Below are positions 5,988-8,847 of a stretch of DNA of 8,847 bases, piece after piece. The position numbers and the translations under genes are program-made. Origin of the DNA: Deltaproteobacteria bacterium (lineage in GTDB: Bacteria > SAR324 > JACQKK01); NCBI GenBank assembly GCA_029858165.1, contig JAOUFO010000059.1:1-8847 (forward strand), read 5' to 3'. Each line of letters opens with the position of its first letter. Position 1 is the stretch's first letter. Under the pieces are notes generated by a model that saw nothing but the letters and a program-made list of their open reading frames with translations, had not been told where the DNA came from and searched no databases.

Positions 5988-6998
5988 TCACAGCAGGAAA
6001 ATTTCATCCTGGGCCGGGGGATTAAACACCAGTTCTGATACCCGGATGGCCTGATGGCCTTTGTACGAGCCCTGGTAGCCCCGGAACTTGCCGATGCCTT
6101 CTATGGAAATGTTGAGGGGTTTGTCCACTTCCTGTTCCAGCCCCACGATATCTCCCACTTTAAGCCCCAAAAATTCCCGCACCGGCATGCTGGTTTTGCC
6201 CAGTTCAGCCACCACATCCATTTTGGCCATTTGCAGGTTGGTGCGGAACCGGTTCAGCCAGGTGGTGTCCACCTCGTTTTGGTCCGATTGAAAACCGGCG
6301 TTGAGTTTGGCCCGGATAGGCTCCACCATGGAATAGGGGATACACAGGGTGATGGACATGGGCGCCCGGCCCATTTCCACGTCAAACGTCACCACCACCA
6401 CCACCTCTGAATGGGGCACAATGGCCACAAACTGGGGGTTCACCTCCGAGCGGGTGTAGGTGATCTGCACCGGGAACACCGGCCTCCAGGAGGTTTGCAA
6501 ATCCTCCAGGGCGGAAATCACCACCCGTTTGATCATCCTTTGCTCAATGGCCGAAAAATCCCGTCCTTCCGCTTTCACCTCCAGATCCCCGGTTCCCCCG
6601 AAGAACAGGTCTATCAGGGTAAACACCAGACGGGTTTCTATCACCATGATGGCATTTCCCCGCAAGGGGTTCATGCGGAACAGATTGAGCGAGGAGGGAA
6701 CCGGCAGGGTCTTCAAAAATTCCCCGAACTTGATCAGTTCGGTGGAACGCACAGATATATCCACCACCTTGCGCAAGGCGGAAGACAGGGTCAGGCGGAA
6801 CATCCGCACAAAGCGGTCGTGGATAATCTCCAGGGTGGGCATCCGCCCCCGGATGATCCGGTCCTGGCTGGTAAGATCGTAAGGGATGATTTCATCATCC
6901 CCCATTTCCATGCCGCCGCCGTCCTCCACCTCAAAATCGCCGCCGGTGATCCCCCGCAACAGGGCATCCACTTCATTTTGCGACAATACCGAACTCAT
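5988..6998 (-). CDS. fliM: FliM, flagellar motor switch protein
   Basis: FliM forms the middle of the C-ring, joins FliG to FliN and binds phospho-CheY to change the direction of rotation. The 336-aa length is normal. The N-terminus MSSVLSQNEVDALL matches the conserved CheY-P-binding peptide and is followed by an acidic, Gly-rich linker (about 20-37). The CheC-like middle domain carries GGTG (134-137) in LFFGGTGD, the FliG-binding motif. The C-terminal SpoA domain runs from about 256 to 328 (DVVAELGKTSMPVREFLGLK, then GDIVGLEQEVDKPL). ATG 6998 is chosen over a GTG at 7004 because GGAG lies 5 bases upstream of it. The intact CheY peptide indicates chemotactic control of this motor. A GTG trinucleotide run encodes five valines in a row in the middle domain. 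No FliN gene is in the window. Confidence 0.96.
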   Translation of the reverse strand: MSSVLSQNEVDALLRGITGGDFEVEDGGGMEMGDDEIIPYDLTSQDRIIRGRMPTLEIIHDRFVRMFRLTLSSALRKVVDISVRSTELIKFGEFLKTLPVPSSLNLFRMNPLRGNAIMVIETRLVFTLIDLFFGGTGDLEVKAEGRDFSAIEQRMIKRVVISALEDLQTSWRPVFPVQITYTRSEVNPQFVAIVPHSEVVVVVTFDVEMGRAPMSITLCIPYSMVEPIRAKLNAGFQSDQNEVDTTWLNRFRTNLQMAKMDVVAELGKTSMPVREFLGLKVGDIVGLEQEVDKPLNISIEGIGKFRGYQGSYKGHQAIRVSELVFNPPAQDEIFLL

Positions 6999-7271
6999 AC
7001 CCACTCCGTGGAAATGGCAGTCCTATGCCGAACTCTTTTTTCCCATCCACCAGCATATCAGGACAGGGAGATTGATGATCAGAGGCCTCACCCCAATTTG
7101 GGTCCCCCTTCCCCAACCGGCGGGATACCCCATGGAATGATTCGGCTCTGCCCCCTGGAGCCTTGGAGCCCTGGACAGGTCCCGCCTGTGATTAAACCAT
7201 AAGCCTAAGGCGGTAAATATGCAAATGGGCCGTCATCCCCCTGGCTTTCCTGATATTAATGATAGCAAGTT
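6999..7271. other. Gene-free stretch between fliM and the exonuclease III gene
   Basis: About 270 bases hold no supported coding region. A small hairpin is present (ACAGG 7175-7179 with CCTGT 7185-7189, loop TCCCG), as are a direct repeat of TGGAGCC (near 7155 and 7164) and the 9-base palindrome GCCTAAGGC (7203-7211). This should contain the fliM promoter, but no convincing sigma70, sigma28 or sigma54 match was found. No clear terminator follows the exonuclease gene, so read-through into fliM is possible. Confidence 0.5.
7004..7007 (-). promoter_or_regulatory. Ribosome binding site for fliM
   Basis: On the minus strand GGAG sits 5 bases before ATG 6998, within GGAGTGGGT. This spacing supports the ATG over the GTG two codons upstream, which would overlap the site. 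Confidence 0.6.
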
Positions 7272-8075
7272 TCAATCCAAAAGAGAGAACCGCCCCACCA
7301 CCGGGGCATGGTCCGATGGTTTTTCAGCTTCCCGTTCGGTTTTGTCTATCCAGGATTCCATGCCCCTGGCGGCCAGGGGCATGGTGGCCCAGATGTGATC
7401 AATGCGCAACCCCAGGTTTCGGGCCAGCCCTCCCCCCCGGTAATCCCACCAGCTGTAAAGCCCCCCCTGGGGGTTAAAGGCCCGCACCATATCCACAAAC
7501 CCCCAGGTGCGGATGGCTTCCAGGGCGGCATGCTCCTGCGGGTGAAACCCGATCTGACCCTCCATGGCCTCCACGCTGTATACATCCCGGGGCTGGGGGG
7601 CAATGTTCAAATCCCCGCACAGGGCCAAAGGCTCCCCCGGCCGGTGGTGTCGGACCAGCCAGTCTTTCAGCCCGGCCAGAAACGCCAGCTTGGCCGAAAA
7701 TTTGGGGCTGTCTGGCGATTCCCCATTGGGCACATACACACACACCACCCGGATGCCGAAGGTGGTGACGGCCATCAACCGTTTTTCCGCATCCCCCGCC
7801 GCCGAAACAGGGGGGGCATCCCACAACCCTGCGCTCACGTTTTCCAACGGCCTGCGGGAAATCACCGCCACCCCGTTAAACCCTTTCTGGCCGCTGAAGG
7901 CGCAATGGTACCCCAGGGCAGTGAAATCCTCCACCGGAAACAAATCATCGGGAATTTTGGTTTCCTGCAAACACACAATGTCCGGGCGGCGGGCGGTCAG
8001 CCACCCAAGAAGTCGTTCCCGGCGGGCACGCAGGCCGTTGACGTTCCAGGTGACCAGGGTGAAGGATGAAGCCAT
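7272..8075 (-). CDS. xth: Exonuclease III / AP endonuclease family protein
   Basis: Members of this family cut DNA 5' of abasic sites in base-excision repair and act as 3' exonucleases and phosphatases, needing Mg2+. The 267-aa product is the normal size and holds the whole active-site set: Asn11 in WNVNGLR, Glu38 in LQETK, Tyr114 in VYVPNG, Asp155 and Asn157 in GDLNIAP, Asp226 in RIDHIW, and Asp255-His256 in KPSDHAPV. SWWDYRGGG is also typical. ATG 8075 gives the standard short lead into the first beta strand (MASSFTLVTWNVNG). It lacks a clear Shine-Dalgarno site, being preceded by a C-rich tract; the upstream extension to a TTG at 8147 looks non-coding. It is a stand-alone housekeeping gene between fabI and fliM, probably with its own promoter. 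Confident of family; the symbol xth rather than exoA is by convention. Confidence 0.95.
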   Translation of the reverse strand: MASSFTLVTWNVNGLRARRERLLGWLTARRPDIVCLQETKIPDDLFPVEDFTALGYHCAFSGQKGFNGVAVISRRPLENVSAGLWDAPPVSAAGDAEKRLMAVTTFGIRVVCVYVPNGESPDSPKFSAKLAFLAGLKDWLVRHHRPGEPLALCGDLNIAPQPRDVYSVEAMEGQIGFHPQEHAALEAIRTWGFVDMVRAFNPQGGLYSWWDYRGGGLARNLGLRIDHIWATMPLAARGMESWIDKTEREAEKPSDHAPVVGRFSLLD

Positions 8076-8162
8076 GGCGGGGGGATTGAAGGGAGGGGAA
8101 TGTGGGCACAAGGATTTAGGGGGGGTGCCAACCTCACCAGGGGGCAAGCCCCCTTGACCCTT

Positions 8163-8190
8163 TTTATACGGATTCTACAAAATTTGTAAA
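8163..8190 (-). promoter_or_regulatory. Candidate sigma70 promoter for the exonuclease III gene, overlapped by a palindrome
   Basis: On the minus strand TTTACA (8190-8185) and TATAAA (8168-8163) are separated by 16 bases, each five out of six to the consensus. The palindrome TACAAA-A-TTTGTA (8176-8188) covers part of the -35 element and the spacer, the usual position for a repressor operator. Transcription would start near 8156, giving a leader of about 80 bases before ATG 8075. The AT-rich patch stands out in GC-rich surroundings. Confidence 0.5.
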
Positions 8191-8236
8191 AAAGAGCGGC
8201 GCGGGGGGGTGATCCCCACAAAAGGTTTTTGGCCTG

Positions 8237-8847
8237 TCACCCGGCGATGTTGTATCCGCAATCCACATACACCACCTGACCGGTCATGCCGGAAGAAAGC
8301 GGACTCAGCAGAAAGCCGGACACATTGGCCACTTCTTCCAGTTCCACATTGCGGCGCAGGGGTGCCCGTTCACGGGCTTCCCGCAACAGCTCTATAAAAT
8401 CCTTCACCCCGGCGGAAGCCAGGGTGCGGATCGGCCCCGCGGAAACGGCGTTGACCCGGATGGAGGATTCCCCCAGTTCCATGGCCAGATACCGCACATT
8501 GGCCTCCAGGGCGGCTTTGGCGCTGCCCATCACGTTGTAATTGGCCACTGCCCGTTCAGCCCCCAGGTAGGTCAGGGTAATGACGGAGCCGCCCCCCTGC
8601 ATCAAAGGCTTGGCATGGCGGGTGAGGCTGATCAAACTGTAGGAGGAGACCAGATGGGCGAATTGGTAGCCGTCAGGGGTGATATCAGAGAACCTGCCCC
8701 CCAGTTCCCCCCGTTTGGCTGAGGCAATGGAATGGACAAGACCGTCCAAATGGCCGAAACGGTCCCCCAGGGCGGCCATCAAAGCCGTGATGGATTCCTC
8801 CTTGGAGGCATCCAGAGGCAAGACCATTTCCGGGTGGAGGTCCCCTG
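8237..8847 (-). CDS. fabI: FabI, enoyl-[acyl-carrier-protein] reductase (C-terminal part, cut by right edge)
   Basis: FabI performs the last, NAD(P)H-dependent reduction in each cycle of type II fatty-acid synthesis in the cytoplasm and is the usual target of triclosan and related inhibitors. About 202 residues of roughly 260 are visible; the frame stays open to the window edge, so the N-terminal cofactor-binding Gly motif is outside. Seen are HSIASAKRGELGGRF, TYLGAERAVANYNVMGSAK with the Tyr-x6-Lys catalytic pair (YNVMGSAK), the SAGPIRTLASAGV loop, and the C-terminal GMTGQVVYVDCGYNIAG. These separate FabI from FabG and other short-chain dehydrogenases, which use Tyr-x3-Lys. It runs in the same direction as the exonuclease gene but with a 161-base gap, so the two are probably separate transcription units. 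Confidence 0.95.
   Translation of the reverse strand, partial: GDLHPEMVLPLDASKEESITALMAALGDRFGHLDGLVHSIASAKRGELGGRFSDITPDGYQFAHLVSSYSLISLTRHAKPLMQGGGSVITLTYLGAERAVANYNVMGSAKAALEANVRYLAMELGESSIRVNAVSAGPIRTLASAGVKDFIELLREARERAPLRRNVELEEVANVSGFLLSPLSSGMTGQVVYVDCGYNIAG

Noticed and set aside
6390..6405. Run of CAC triplets (GTG on the minus strand) as a possible phase-variable microsatellite
   Set aside because: It encodes five valines in a beta-strand region of FliM that is normally hydrophobic; loss or gain of triplets would keep frame, and the run is short.
7216..7235. Sigma54-like element TGAC..TTGCA upstream of fliM
   Set aside because: The -12 half (TTGCA) fits, but the -24 half lacks the essential GG, so it does not meet the sigma54 pattern.
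7308..8069. A 253-codon plus-strand open frame opposite the exonuclease III gene
   Set aside because: The minus strand carries the complete exonuclease III active-site set; the plus-strand frame is Gly/Pro/His-rich with no motif.
8139..8154. Hairpin AGGGGG-CAAG-CCCCCT followed on the plus strand by a T-run near 8161, resembling a terminator
   Set aside because: No plus-strand gene lies upstream of it, and on the minus strand it falls within the exonuclease III leader without a T-run after it.
8188..8217. Possible fabI terminator: 4-bp GGGG/CCCC stem with a run of six T on the minus strand
   Set aside because: The stem is only 4 bp and the T-run is about 12 bases away; too weak to call.

Overview
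The window looks like chromosome from a motile bacterium of the Desulfobacterota (deltaproteobacterial) type. This is inferred from the flavour of the FliM, FliG and PRPP-synthetase-like proteins, a G+C content that looks to be in the mid-50s by eye, and dense co-oriented gene packing. No rRNA, tRNA, CRISPR array, insertion sequence or phage gene is visible.

Left end (1-1810, + strand): the 3' end of purE, cut by the window edge, is followed by a divergent phosphoribosyl-pyrophosphate (PRPP) synthetase family gene. The two fit together, because PRPP is the starting metabolite of the purine pathway in which PurE acts. The second gene converges on the minus-strand block at a 22-base junction that carries a compact inverted repeat usable as a terminator from either side.

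Centre (1812-6998, - strand, read right to left): fliM, a gene of unknown function, a MotA/TolQ/ExbB-family channel gene, a single-span ExbD/TolR/MotB-like gene, and fliG. The last three are tightly spaced (1 and 34 bases apart) and are very probably co-transcribed. FliM and FliG are the rotor (switch) proteins of the flagellar motor; the ExbB/ExbD-like pair would be an ion-driven stator unit. The stator is not a standard MotAB pair. The channel subunit has a long N-terminal extension and a long helical C-terminal region. Its partner has an ExbD-like periplasmic domain and no OmpA-like peptidoglycan-binding domain. No FliN, export, rod, hook or filament gene is present here. This rotor-plus-atypical-stator island, with its uncharacterised middle gene, is the most interesting item in the window.

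Right end (7272-8847, - strand): an exonuclease III/AP-endonuclease family gene with a plausible sigma70 promoter overlapped by a 13-base palindrome, then the C-terminal three quarters of fabI (enoyl-ACP reductase), cut by the right edge. These are housekeeping genes. The intergenic stretches 5733-5987 and 6999-7271 hold no convincing gene, only short hairpins and repeats.
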